Shown here: positions 26,943-34,570 of the stretch, piece after piece | Position numbering within the stretch: the first letter of the stretch is position 1 | Layout: each line of letters begins with the position of its first letter | Origin: Candidatus Thorarchaeota archaeon | GTDB lineage: Archaea; Asgardarchaeota; Thorarchaeia; Thorarchaeales; Thorarchaeaceae | NCBI GenBank assembly: GCA_018335335.1 | Contig: JAGXKG010000003.1 | Span: 41,526 to 105,525 of the forward strand | Length of the DNA stretch: 64,000 nt | Reading direction: 5' to 3' | Notes under the pieces: model-generated | Told to the model about the DNA's origin: nothing | Databases searched by the model: none | Seen by the model: the letters and a program-made list of their open reading frames with translations, nothing else | Translations under genes and position numbers: made by a program

Positions 26943-27050
26943 TCATCTCCTGATTGTTGCGTAGGCATAACCGAGAGCTTCGGTAGACTGGTATGCGATG
27001 GTTGCGATATTCTTCTTCTCTGAGCGGTGTGTGTTTGACATTCTGTTCAT
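26943..27050 (-). CDS. Micro-ORF A (35 aa)
   Basis: The first of four tandem small reading frames, with 35 codons. It starts MNRMSNTHRSEKKNI and ends EALGYAYATIRR. It is basic at the front with an alanine- and tyrosine-rich amphipathic second half. The ATG at 27050 lies about 36 bases from the TATA box centre, so the message would have a leader of only about ten bases; no SD is seen ahead of it, as is common for near-leaderless archaeal genes. An overlapping GTG frame (27060 to 26935) is also open, but its product is rich in His and Arg with no fold-like pattern, so I prefer this frame. Confidence 0.55.
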   Translation of the reverse strand: MNRMSNTHRSEKKNIATIAYQSTEALGYAYATIRR

Positions 27051-27080
27051 GATGTTTCACATGACATACCACTCAGATTT

Positions 27081-27093
27081 AGTATATAATAGA
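27081..27093 (-). promoter_or_regulatory. TATA box of the micro-ORF unit
   Basis: On the minus strand the sequence reads CTATTATATACTA. At about 26 bases downstream, near 27060, transcription would start just ahead of the ATG of micro-ORF A. Confidence 0.6.
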
Positions 27094-27107
27094 AAGCCAC
27101 TATATGG

Positions 27108-27178
27108 GGTCACAATCGGTAGTCACAATTTGTGACCATGAGTTGTGAGGATATCCGGTCCAAATGATTGGTCACTAT
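27108..27178. promoter_or_regulatory. Operator-like cluster of GTCACAA half-sites
   Basis: A perfect 15-bp palindrome, GTCACAATTTGTGAC, lies at 27122-27136. Further half-sites flank it: GGTCACAAT at 27108-27116, TTGTGAG at 27143-27149 and GGTCACTAT at 27170-27178. They lie directly upstream of the TATA box of the micro-ORF unit (minus strand). This is the layout of a dimeric regulator site, probably for activation or for repression by blocking TBP/TFB. Confidence 0.6.
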
Positions 27179-27190
27179 ACGTGGTAATTA

Positions 27191-27820
27191 TCAACCAATA
27201 CCGCGTCTGAAATTGATAGTGAAATTCTTGTTTTTTCCATATGACTCGAGAAAAGTGAAATTTTGGCCTTCTGCAAGATGGCGTACTGTTCTCATCGGAA
27301 TGTGATCGGGATCTCCTGGCTGTTCAGTAATGGAGAGCAAACCGCCATCTCGAATAACCCTTCCAAGTTCTTCGATGCATGAAGATGGCTCTGGTATTTC
27401 ACCTAGTACAGCTACTAAAAAAGCCACGTCACATTTGTCACTCCCTATTGGTAAAGTGCTTCCATCACCCTGGATTGACACAGCATTGGTAATGTCATGT
27501 TTTTCAAGTCGTTTTCTGTTCTTCTCAAGCATTTCCTTCTGAATATCGACTAGAAGAAGGTGTCCTCCCGTGAGATGTTCAGCAACTTCGGTACTGAAGT
27601 ATCCTGGCCCCGGCCCGAGCTCAAGGACACAGAAATCCTCTTTCAACTGCAAACGTTCCACCAGAGTACCGGGTGAAAGGACGAAGCGACGAAAGGGATT
27701 CATCAGTGTGAACGAGAATTCATATGGACATACACCTTTCCCGAAGAATTGCCTTACCGTGTTTCTAATCCTACCAAAGAGGGTTTCTTCATCTTGTTCC
27801 TCTTTAACCATAGTGCTCAC
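27191..27820 (-). CDS. Class I SAM-dependent methyltransferase (UbiE-like)
   Basis: A 209-residue methyltransferase. Motif I reads FCVLELGPGPGYFSTEVAEHL with the full G-x-G-x-G, strand 2 ends in LLLVDIQKEM (ribose-binding acid), and CDVAFLVAVLGEIPEP is motif IV. The pattern is closest to UbiE/Menaquinone-type methyltransferases, which act on small molecules. The start is GTG 27820 or ATG 27811. It lies directly upstream of the micro-ORF promoter region on the same strand and follows the SCP2-cupin gene by 24 bp, so it is probably co-transcribed with that gene. Confidence 0.82.
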   Translation of the reverse strand: MSTMVKEEQDEETLFGRIRNTVRQFFGKGVCPYEFSFTLMNPFRRFVLSPGTLVERLQLKEDFCVLELGPGPGYFSTEVAEHLTGGHLLLVDIQKEMLEKNRKRLEKHDITNAVSIQGDGSTLPIGSDKCDVAFLVAVLGEIPEPSSCIEELGRVIRDGGLLSITEQPGDPDHIPMRTVRHLAEGQNFTFLESYGKNKNFTINFRRGIG

Positions 27821-27844
27821 AATCCGTTTGACTGTGTCATTATT

Positions 27845-28549
27845 CTACTTCGCATCCCAAGCTATCCAAATCAGCTGAATATCTGTCTCAGCTTCAATTT
27901 GGTGTACCACGCTTCTTGGCACATAGTAAATCCTGTTCATTTCCAATTCGCGAGTGTCGTTATCGATTATCACTTGCCCCTTACCTTTCAAAGCTATGAA
28001 AGCTTGAGGCCATGGATCAATTTCTTGGTCCTTATTCAGTACCGTACCCCCATCAATATGATACCATGCCGTTCTCAACCCTTCCCAGTAGATCAACGGA
28101 ATGGGTCGAGCACCATGAGCGTGACCTGCTCGTTCGATTTTCAGTTCCTTTGTCTTCACCCGACCAGGTACGAAGAAATAGGTTGCAAGCCCTTTGATGG
28201 CTTCCATTGCTTCTTCGCTTCGAGCTGGGTTCATGAATTCAAAATCAATCGGGCGTTTTTCATCCATACGTGAGCGGCCTGCCAAGGCAAAGGCATCTGC
28301 TTTTCCTTGTGCGATATCATACAATGTTTGTGATTCCATGGTTACCTTCAAGTCTGCCTCTTTCTGACCCCTTTCGATTCTACTTACCCCATCTTTTCGT
28401 TCAAGAACAAGCGTAGCATACTCGCCTGTATCAGTTAGTTCAATTAGTATATTCATAGGCTCCTCATCATCGAATATCAGGTCCCCATAGAGATCGGAGT
28501 CTTCCTTGAACCCTTGAAGAATACTCATCAGGTCTGACAATGCAATCAC
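27845..28549 (-). CDS. SCP2 sterol-carrier domain fused to a cupin
   Basis: A 234-residue two-domain protein. Residues about 1-120 look like an SCP2 lipid-binding domain (NILIELTDTGEYATLVLERK, then ADLKVTMESQTLYDIAQGKA and AFALAGRSRM). Residues about 150-234 form a small cupin barrel (HIDGGTVLNKDQEIDPWPQA, then ALKGKGQVIIDN and YYVPRSVVHQIEAE); the histidines at both ends could bind a metal. The combination suggests sensing or handling of a hydrophobic ligand. The start is GTG 28549 or ATG 28528. It is in one operon with the methyltransferase and divergent from the lamin-tail gene. Confidence 0.7.
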   Translation of the reverse strand: MIALSDLMSILQGFKEDSDLYGDLIFDDEEPMNILIELTDTGEYATLVLERKDGVSRIERGQKEADLKVTMESQTLYDIAQGKADAFALAGRSRMDEKRPIDFEFMNPARSEEAMEAIKGLATYFFVPGRVKTKELKIERAGHAHGARPIPLIYWEGLRTAWYHIDGGTVLNKDQEIDPWPQAFIALKGKGQVIIDNDTRELEMNRIYYVPRSVVHQIEAETDIQLIWIAWDAK

Positions 28550-28576
28550 CAGTTTGGGGCACTATTCACTTACTTA

Positions 28577-31500
28577 TTGCTGTTATCAAGAAAGCGAGAA
28601 AAAGAGAAAGAGACAAGTACTGGTTTGCATCCTCTCTCATGGGCCACCACTGGTTTCAGGAATGCCAACTTGAATCGAAAAACAACTGCCGTTCTAATTG
28701 TTATTGTAATTATTGCTGCCTCGGGATTGACTGTCTTCTTGCTGCTACAGCAGCCAGGTTCACCAACTCCTATTGACACACCATCAGACTTCGCAGATGC
28801 CGTTCAGATAAGCGAAATCCACTATAACCAGACCCTGACAGTGAATCAGGAATTTTTCGAGATTTACATCTCTGAAGGCTACCCAGAACAAACTCTTTCT
28901 TGTTGGTATGTTACAACTTTCGATGAGGAAGGGATGCTGGCACTACCTACAGTAGACAATATAGATGCGGAAGACTATATCGCAGTCTACGGGGGCACGG
29001 GAGAAGATGACCTAGATGCAAGTGATGGGTCAGCAAGTATTCATCTTGGTTTGACAGATAGACTGCTTGATCCTCTGGGCGATGAGATAGGGATTTTCAA
29101 TGAAAATGGACATGTCATCGACTACGTACGCTATAACGGAGGCAATGGTGACGATACCTATGATAATTGGCCCGATGAAGACGACGGGCCATCAATCCCC
29201 TCCAATCACACCGGCTCAATATCCCTCTTTGGCTTTGAATCTGCAAATACCAGTAAGTGGATGTTGAGTCTTATCTCTCCCGCACGGCCAAATGTATATA
29301 GTTTTCTGGCTATGGAGACACGTTATACGGTTACAATAACCAATGGTGCAAATCGAAATTTTTCGTTCGATGGGATTGATGACGCAATACTTTCCAAAAA
29401 AGGCGAAAAGGTTGATGTCTACAACAAGAGTGGCGTTGATGGTGATTATATCAAGGAAATCAAGGAGCACATTGCCTACAGCTTAGATTTCTACCATAAG
29501 AAAGGTTTCACGAGAGGGCCTGTTACCTACAAACCCGGCAAAATCAATGTCACCGTGCTAAAAGGAAGCAGTAATGAAACCGTGGGGAAGGCATCAAACA
29601 AAGGCCATATCGTTCTTGAAATTGGGAAGAAGAAAAGCGATACTGACCTGAAGTACGTGTGTGAGCATGAATTGATGCACCTCTTCCAATATAAGACTGA
29701 GAAGAAAGGTAACGACACGGTGGATCATGCACCAGTTGCCAACAAATTTTGGATAGAAGGCCAAGCAACCTACTGGGGGATTGAGTCCACACGGGCTAAT
29801 TACAATTTGACACACAAAGAGATTCAAGACGAATTCAAGCGTGTCGGTGATCACAACTGGTACGAGCACTATACTGATTTAAACCGCTCAATCTTCAAAG
29901 GGTGGGGCGGCAGCTACTCGGACTACATGGGCTCGTATCTTTTCAATAAATTTATGGCAGAAGTATTTGGCGAGGATAAACTCAAGCAGATTTTTGATAC
30001 AGCACAAGATAATTTCAACAATAACAGCAAGGATGTGAGCCCCAAAGAGGCAATAGCCCAAGTGTTAGGCAAGTCATGGGAACAAGTCCTAGCTGAGTTT
30101 CATGCTTGGATGATGACCGGAGCTATAGAAGACAATGGTGTTCCCGAGAGAAAGACGCATATCAATGTCACGTACAGCAATGATACAGTGAGCGATAGGA
30201 TAAAGGTCGGGTCATATGCGGCAGGTGTTGAACGTATCAAAGTCAACAGCACTCAACCATTCAAGGTATCCTTCAATGTGCATCCAACAAATAGCAAGTG
30301 GAAAATCACTATCATCTACGTCTATGAGGACGGAAGCAGAAGAAAGATGCCTCAATCTCCTTTCAATCACGGCCCAAGCTTTCCACATGTGGCAGTTAAT
30401 CCTGAAAGCCATCCAAAGAAGCTCATTGAGGTCATCGTCATCAAAAGCCATGTTGAGGATTCGGTTGCACGAATCAATATGACCGTTGAACCGATTCCGC
30501 GTCCAGGACCGGTCCAGATTACGCCCAATGGAGGCCCATACGAATTCAAACTGCCGTGGGATTTTGGCAATTCAACACCTTTTGACTGGCCATGGGAAGT
30601 GTTCTGGAACTTCACCTACTATACTGACCTCCACAATTATACGCTCAGAGTAAACACTACAGCAATGTCGGAGAATAGCGCGTTCAATCTGACTATTGAA
30701 TCACCGATAGGTCCTGTTCTCGAAGAAGCGGAGATTAGAGCTGGCGATAATATACTCATCAGCTTCGATCCAGAGTACATCTGGGATTTCGGAGAATACA
30801 AAATAACCCTGTTTCAGTACAACTGGACTTCTAATCTCAACGGAACAATTGAACTTCTTGAGGATTGGCGCGAAGGTGCTGTTCCGCAAAACCCCATTCC
30901 AATGATACCGGACCAAGATTATCCGTTAGATTCGATGATTTGGCGAACTGGAGAGTGCAAGTGGTATGAACTAGCGCTTGATCCAGACTTTGACTATAAT
31001 CTTTTCATGGAAGTTGACCTAGGATTCGAATCCGAAACCGATTGGTACATTGAGATTTACAACTCAACAGACTTGGATACCCTGCTGGCTACAAACGAAA
31101 TGGAGTATGCGAATGGTGAATGGCCTAGAGAGCTTCTCCTACCACGCTTCTTCGAAGAACCATATCCTGCTGATGGTATTTGCCTCGTGCGAATTGTCTT
31201 TGCTGGTTCTGTTTCTGGTGCCACTGGACATATCATTGTCAATACAGCACCAGTGGCTGGGTCGAGTATTGATAATCCTCTGTGGCATAATGGGGATACT
31301 GAGTATTTTGGTGTACCGTTACCGTACTCGATTCACGAAGGTGGCCTGCTTTTCATCAATGCTAGCCTAACGCAGGGGCAATCCTATTCCACTTGGTTCA
31401 ATTGTTCCGAGCCATTAACAGCACAGCTATGGAACGGAATCGAGTGGTTAAATTTTACTCCAGAGGCTGATGAGAACTCATTAGAGGTATCTTACGAGGC

Positions 31501-31594
31501 AGTATCAGGCATTATATGTATTAGATTTGATGTGATTCCGTCTCCGGAGTCAGTGATTTTCTACATCGTTACAGTAATTTCAGACCCGGGCTAG
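28577..31594 (+). CDS. Membrane-anchored lamin-tail and zinc metallopeptidase protein
   Basis: A 1005-residue surface protein. An N-terminal anchor helix (TTAVLIVIVIIAASGLTVFL) is followed, at about residues 70-235, by a lamin-tail-like beta domain (VQISEIHYNQTLTVNQEFFE, then EIGIFNENGHVIDYVRYNGG). The middle is a gluzincin-type peptidase with CEHELMHLFQY near residue 364 (H-E-x2-H) and FWIEGQATYW about 27 residues later, where the third ligand Glu lies. The last 450 residues are beta-rich, probably two pre-peptidase-C-like domains. The open frame begins at TTG 28577; TTG 28670, right before the helix, is an alternative that leaves room for a promoter. It is probably a cell-surface peptidase. 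Confidence 0.72.
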   Translation: MLLSRKREKEKETSTGLHPLSWATTGFRNANLNRKTTAVLIVIVIIAASGLTVFLLLQQPGSPTPIDTPSDFADAVQISEIHYNQTLTVNQEFFEIYISEGYPEQTLSCWYVTTFDEEGMLALPTVDNIDAEDYIAVYGGTGEDDLDASDGSASIHLGLTDRLLDPLGDEIGIFNENGHVIDYVRYNGGNGDDTYDNWPDEDDGPSIPSNHTGSISLFGFESANTSKWMLSLISPARPNVYSFLAMETRYTVTITNGANRNFSFDGIDDAILSKKGEKVDVYNKSGVDGDYIKEIKEHIAYSLDFYHKKGFTRGPVTYKPGKINVTVLKGSSNETVGKASNKGHIVLEIGKKKSDTDLKYVCEHELMHLFQYKTEKKGNDTVDHAPVANKFWIEGQATYWGIESTRANYNLTHKEIQDEFKRVGDHNWYEHYTDLNRSIFKGWGGSYSDYMGSYLFNKFMAEVFGEDKLKQIFDTAQDNFNNNSKDVSPKEAIAQVLGKSWEQVLAEFHAWMMTGAIEDNGVPERKTHINVTYSNDTVSDRIKVGSYAAGVERIKVNSTQPFKVSFNVHPTNSKWKITIIYVYEDGSRRKMPQSPFNHGPSFPHVAVNPESHPKKLIEVIVIKSHVEDSVARINMTVEPIPRPGPVQITPNGGPYEFKLPWDFGNSTPFDWPWEVFWNFTYYTDLHNYTLRVNTTAMSENSAFNLTIESPIGPVLEEAEIRAGDNILISFDPEYIWDFGEYKITLFQYNWTSNLNGTIELLEDWREGAVPQNPIPMIPDQDYPLDSMIWRTGECKWYELALDPDFDYNLFMEVDLGFESETDWYIEIYNSTDLDTLLATNEMEYANGEWPRELLLPRFFEEPYPADGICLVRIVFAGSVSGATGHIIVNTAPVAGSSIDNPLWHNGDTEYFGVPLPYSIHEGGLLFINASLTQGQSYSTWFNCSEPLTAQLWNGIEWLNFTPEADENSLEVSYEAVSGIICIRFDVIPSPESVIFYIVTVISDPG

Positions 31595-31717
31595 TACAGG
31601 CAGTGCCCCTCCAATTGGCCAAAGTCGAGAGAATTGACATAAATGGATATGACCCTGGCATATTTCCAAGGGCCCATCTCATTTGACCCTCTATTAAGCG
31701 AGACAGTTCTGTATAGG

Positions 31718-31724
31718 TATATAT
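31718..31724 (+). promoter_or_regulatory. TATA box of the DUF3795 gene
   Basis: TATATAT about 22 bases ahead of the ATG at 31743. The spacing implies a nearly leaderless message, which supports the chosen start. Confidence 0.6.
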
Positions 31725-31742
31725 CAGATTAAACACGGGGTT

Positions 31743-32141
31743 ATGTGGAGAAGAATTGTATTGGTTCAGAATGAAATGATTGCTGCATGTGGACTTCTCT
31801 GTGAATCATGTAGTATTCGAAGAATGCCTTTCGATGATAAAGCGGCCAAGACCACCATCAGATGGTTCCGAGAAATGAATTGGCTTGATGAGAATGAGGG
31901 TGTGGAAGAAGCCGTCGCCAAAGAGATGTACTGCAAGGGTTGTCATGGAGACCGTTCAATTCACTGGTCTCCAGACTGCTGGATCTTGCAATGCTGCGTT
32001 GACGAAAAGGGCCTTGAGCACTGTGATGAATGTGATGATTTTCCATGTGATAAGCTTGTAGACTGGTCAAAACAGAATGACGATTATTCGGCTGCGTTTG
32101 AGAGATTGAAAGAATTGCATTCACAGCAAGATGCTGACTAA
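31743..32141 (+). CDS. DUF3795 cysteine-rich protein
   Basis: A 132-residue protein of the DUF3795 family (function unknown). The signature AACGLLCESCSIRR is followed by CKGCHGD, CWILQCCVDE and HCDECDDFPCDKL; the nine or more cysteines in pairs could bind zinc or an iron-sulfur centre. The first eleven residues before the family's usual start are extra, but the TATA box position supports the ATG at 31743. Confidence 0.82.
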   Translation: MWRRIVLVQNEMIAACGLLCESCSIRRMPFDDKAAKTTIRWFREMNWLDENEGVEEAVAKEMYCKGCHGDRSIHWSPDCWILQCCVDEKGLEHCDECDDFPCDKLVDWSKQNDDYSAAFERLKELHSQQDAD

Positions 32142-32255
32142 AGTACAAATAATCGTTTCCAGCTTCTATCAATTCTTTTCTGAATTATTTTAAAACTCGA
32201 ATCTTTCCCAATTACTAAAAGGTCGAATGAATCAAGTTTATGTTAGTGATAGACA

Positions 32256-32417
32256 ATGCCATACAAGTATGAGTGTGATATCTGTAACGCAGAGCTAATG
32301 GGGATGTCTCGGGGGGCCATTGCAGAATCTATCAAAAAGCATTCCGAGCTCACCCATAATCAAGAGCTGTCTGCTGTGGAGTTACAGAAAAGGAAAGAAC
32401 AAATCATTCCAGCTTAA
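32256..32417 (+). CDS. Small C2H2-like zinc-finger protein (53 aa)
   Basis: A 53-codon gene that is easy to overlook. It starts MPYKYECDICNAELMGMS and has a Cys-x2-Cys pair (residues 7 and 10) and His29/His34 in IKKHSELTH, a C2H2-type finger with a long loop. The tail is charged and helical (VELQKRKEQIIPA). This layout resembles DUF1059-type small archaeal proteins. An archaeal poly-T stretch follows 16 bases after the stop, as a terminator would. It lies alone between the DUF3795 gene and a small membrane protein gene. Confidence 0.65.
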   Translation: MPYKYECDICNAELMGMSRGAIAESIKKHSELTHNQELSAVELQKRKEQIIPA

Positions 32418-32432
32418 ACTATCCCCTTCGCA

Positions 32433-32446
32433 TCTCTTTTTTCTTT
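32433..32446 (+). terminator. Poly-T terminator after the zinc-finger gene
   Basis: TCTCTTTTTTCTTT directly downstream of the stop codon at 32417, with no hairpin. Archaeal RNA polymerase stops at such U-runs. Confidence 0.5.
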
Positions 32447-32544
32447 ACTGATGGCCGAGTACTAACATCATGAACTCTTTTGGCCATTCTGAAAACTCGG
32501 GAAAAAGCAATAAGAACGAAATGGGGTTCTATTCCTGATAGAAG

Positions 32545-32847
32545 ATGAACGAAGAAAGTATGGAAGGGGAACCTGCCGGTACTTCTCACCGAAAACGGAT
32601 TGGCAAAGGCATTTTCTGGCTTGGTGTACTTTTAGTGATTGCTACCGTATTGGCACCGTTTGTCGTATCCGCACTCGCATATACAGGAAGGGACGTTCAA
32701 TTAGGATTTTACGAGATTTTCTTGACCCCCTTGCTTATCTTTGGAATAATCATGGTTATCATCGGTATAGTCCTAGTATTGTTCCCCGGCTTTTCCAAAG
32801 ACGGGCTATGGATTATGATGACCGGTCCATTCGGAAAGACAACCTAA
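32545..32847 (+). CDS. Small two-helix membrane protein, unknown
   Basis: A 100-residue protein. A polar N-terminus is followed by two transmembrane helices (FWLGVLLVIATVLAPFVVSA at about 26-46 and LLIFGIIMVIIGIVLVLFPG at about 64-84). The loop between them carries a few charged residues. No family recognised. It precedes the HD-domain gene by 67 bp on the same strand. Confidence 0.6.
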   Translation: MNEESMEGEPAGTSHRKRIGKGIFWLGVLLVIATVLAPFVVSALAYTGRDVQLGFYEIFLTPLLIFGIIMVIIGIVLVLFPGFSKDGLWIMMTGPFGKTT

Positions 32848-32914
32848 CTGCGACGCGACTAAGGTAACCGTCAAGGCCGTTATACCCAAATAGCACCATC
32901 TGCCTCTCCTTATC

Positions 32915-33508
32915 ATGCCTTCTGATAATTCATTGGCTCAAATAGAATTCCTCATAGAGATTGACAAGCTGAAGAAAATACTGCGACAGACATGGCTTGT
33001 TGATAACTCGAGACAAGAGAATTCAGCTGAGCACACATGGCACGCCGCCCTCTCGGCACTCGTTTTCAGTGAATATGCAAATGATCCTGATCTTGACCTT
33101 CTGCATGTTGTGAAGATGCTTTTGATTCACGATCTAGTGGAAATCGATGCCGGTGATACTTTTCTATACAGTGACCATTTAGAGTCGGAAAAATACGAAG
33201 CTGAACAGAAGGCGGCCAAGCGAATTTTCGGTCTTCTTCCCCCCGAACAGAGAGAATCGCTTCTGGAAATCTGGGAAGAATTTGAATCGATGTCAACACC
33301 TGAAGCGAAATTTGCCAAGGCTGTTGACTCACTTCAACCAATCTTGATGGCATACGGCAATGAAGGGGCATCTTGGAAAAAGCACAATCTCCACAAGGCT
33401 GATGTTCTGGAGAAGAAAAAGAAAATTCGGCTGGGATCGGAGCATCTCTGGAAGCTGACTCAAGAGCTACTCGATGAGGCTTCAGAACGCGGTTATTTTG
33501 GTGATTAA
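32915..33508 (+). CDS. HD-domain hydrolase (HDDC2/YfbR-like)
   Basis: A 197-residue metal-dependent phosphohydrolase. The metal ligands are in NSAEHTWHAALSALVF (first His), KMLLIHDLVEIDAGDT (His-Asp pair and the following Glu-x-x-x-x-Asp), and KFAKAVDSLQPIL (distal Asp). This pattern is that of the COG1896 family, which includes 5'-deoxyribonucleotidases. A dNMP phosphatase role is likely but not proven. It is convergent with the MutY-like gene. Confidence 0.87.
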   Translation: MPSDNSLAQIEFLIEIDKLKKILRQTWLVDNSRQENSAEHTWHAALSALVFSEYANDPDLDLLHVVKMLLIHDLVEIDAGDTFLYSDHLESEKYEAEQKAAKRIFGLLPPEQRESLLEIWEEFESMSTPEAKFAKAVDSLQPILMAYGNEGASWKKHNLHKADVLEKKKKIRLGSEHLWKLTQELLDEASERGYFGD

Positions 33509-33563
33509 TAGAATACACTAAGAACTCTCTGTAGATTCAAAATACCAAAATGACTAGGATTGA

Positions 33564-34379
33564 TTATCTTGGAAGACGGTATTCTCCTGTATCTGTTTGT
33601 TCCACTAGTTGTTCTTTCTCCAACTTTCGAAGCACTGTATTGATTTGTTTCTGATTTGGTGTTACCATCTCAATCTGGGAAATCAGCTCTTGTAGTTCAA
33701 GTGGTTCAGAAAATGTCAAAACCTTGATGATTTCCCCTCGGAGCTGTCTAGTAGATCCTTCGAATCTTGTTTGCTTTGTGCGTGGTGATATCCCTGTTGA
33801 ATTGGAGGTGAGAACTTCCGAGCCGTAGTCCATAAGCGCATTATGCCAATCACGAGACCTTCCTTTCAAGAGGAGTCTGTCCGCAATTTTTCGCAATTCT
33901 TTTTTGGAAGTGTCCTCCGTGGCAAATCCTGCTGAAATGAGAACCCGCCTGATGTTTGTATCAACTGTGGAAATGTCCCTGTTGAATGCAAAGATAAGAA
34001 TCGAGCGCGAGGTGTACGGTCCAATGCCCTTCAGATTGGTTAGCTCCTCGATAGTCCGAGGGAACGACCCTTTCTCAACTATTCTTCTTGCTGCATCCCT
34101 CAACCATACCGCTCTTCGGTTATATCCAAGCCCACTCCAGACTTGCATTACTTCCTTTATCCCTGCATTGGCAAGATTATCAATAGTGGGGAATGTCTCC
34201 ATGAATTGCTTGAATTTTGGGACCACCCGATTAACCTGCGTCTGCTGAAGCATTATTTCAGAAACAAGCACAGCATACGGGCTATTGTCCCTTCTCCATG
34301 GTAGGTCGCGTACGTTTCTTCTCCACCAGTTCATTATCTTCTGTTGAAAGGCTTGTATTTCATCAACATCAGAATTCAA
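33564..34379 (-). CDS. MutY-like adenine glycosylase without iron-sulfur cluster
   Basis: A 271-residue HhH-GPD DNA glycosylase. The N-terminal part is very MutY-like: DLPWRRDNSPYAVLVSEIML then QQTQVNRVVPKF (catalytic Glu in SEIMLQQTQV), the hairpin LKGIGPYTSRSILIFAFN, and STVDTNIRRVLI with the catalytic Asp. The four cysteines that hold the 4Fe-4S cluster in MutY and endonuclease III are all missing; the region reads MDYGSEVLTSNSTGISPRTK. The C-terminal Nudix-like domain of MutY, which reads 8-oxoguanine, is also absent. In its place, residues about 220-271 look like a winged helix (LELQELISQIEM, then VLRKLEKEQLVEQ). The substrate may therefore differ from A:8-oxoG. Confidence 0.82.
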   Translation of the reverse strand: MNSDVDEIQAFQQKIMNWWRRNVRDLPWRRDNSPYAVLVSEIMLQQTQVNRVVPKFKQFMETFPTIDNLANAGIKEVMQVWSGLGYNRRAVWLRDAARRIVEKGSFPRTIEELTNLKGIGPYTSRSILIFAFNRDISTVDTNIRRVLISAGFATEDTSKKELRKIADRLLLKGRSRDWHNALMDYGSEVLTSNSTGISPRTKQTRFEGSTRQLRGEIIKVLTFSEPLELQELISQIEMVTPNQKQINTVLRKLEKEQLVEQTDTGEYRLPR

Positions 34380-34570
34380 AGATTACTCACCGAGCTTCCC
34401 ACGTTGCTTCTTATTGCGTGATATATCCATTGTCAAATCACTATTGGTCTGTAAAATTGGAAGGCACACTAAACAGGATGTCTTTCGATTGTTTCATATG
34501 TGCCGCCGTACCAAGTTTATTATGGTTTGCAACTCGCGGAGTCATAGAAGTATTCACTCAGGTAAAAACA

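Noticed and set aside
26720..26953. Open frame of 77 codons on the plus strand across the micro-ORFs
   Set aside because: No SD or promoter on that strand, while the minus strand has a full set of signals. Its Cys- and Phe-rich product looks like antisense reading.
26935..27060. Alternative GTG frame overlapping micro-ORF A
   Set aside because: Open for 41 codons and ends on the next ATG, but the peptide is a His/Arg-rich mix and the start lies at or before the likely transcription start.
26640..27093. Micro-ORF unit as a RiPP (modified peptide) cluster
   Set aside because: No cyclase, radical-SAM enzyme, peptidase or exporter is adjacent, and the peptides show no leader-core pattern. The nearby methyltransferase is in a different transcription unit.
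34298..34570. N-terminal extension of the membrane protein at 34571
   Set aside because: It lies within the antisense of the MutY-like gene, and its product has no hydrophobic or conserved pattern.
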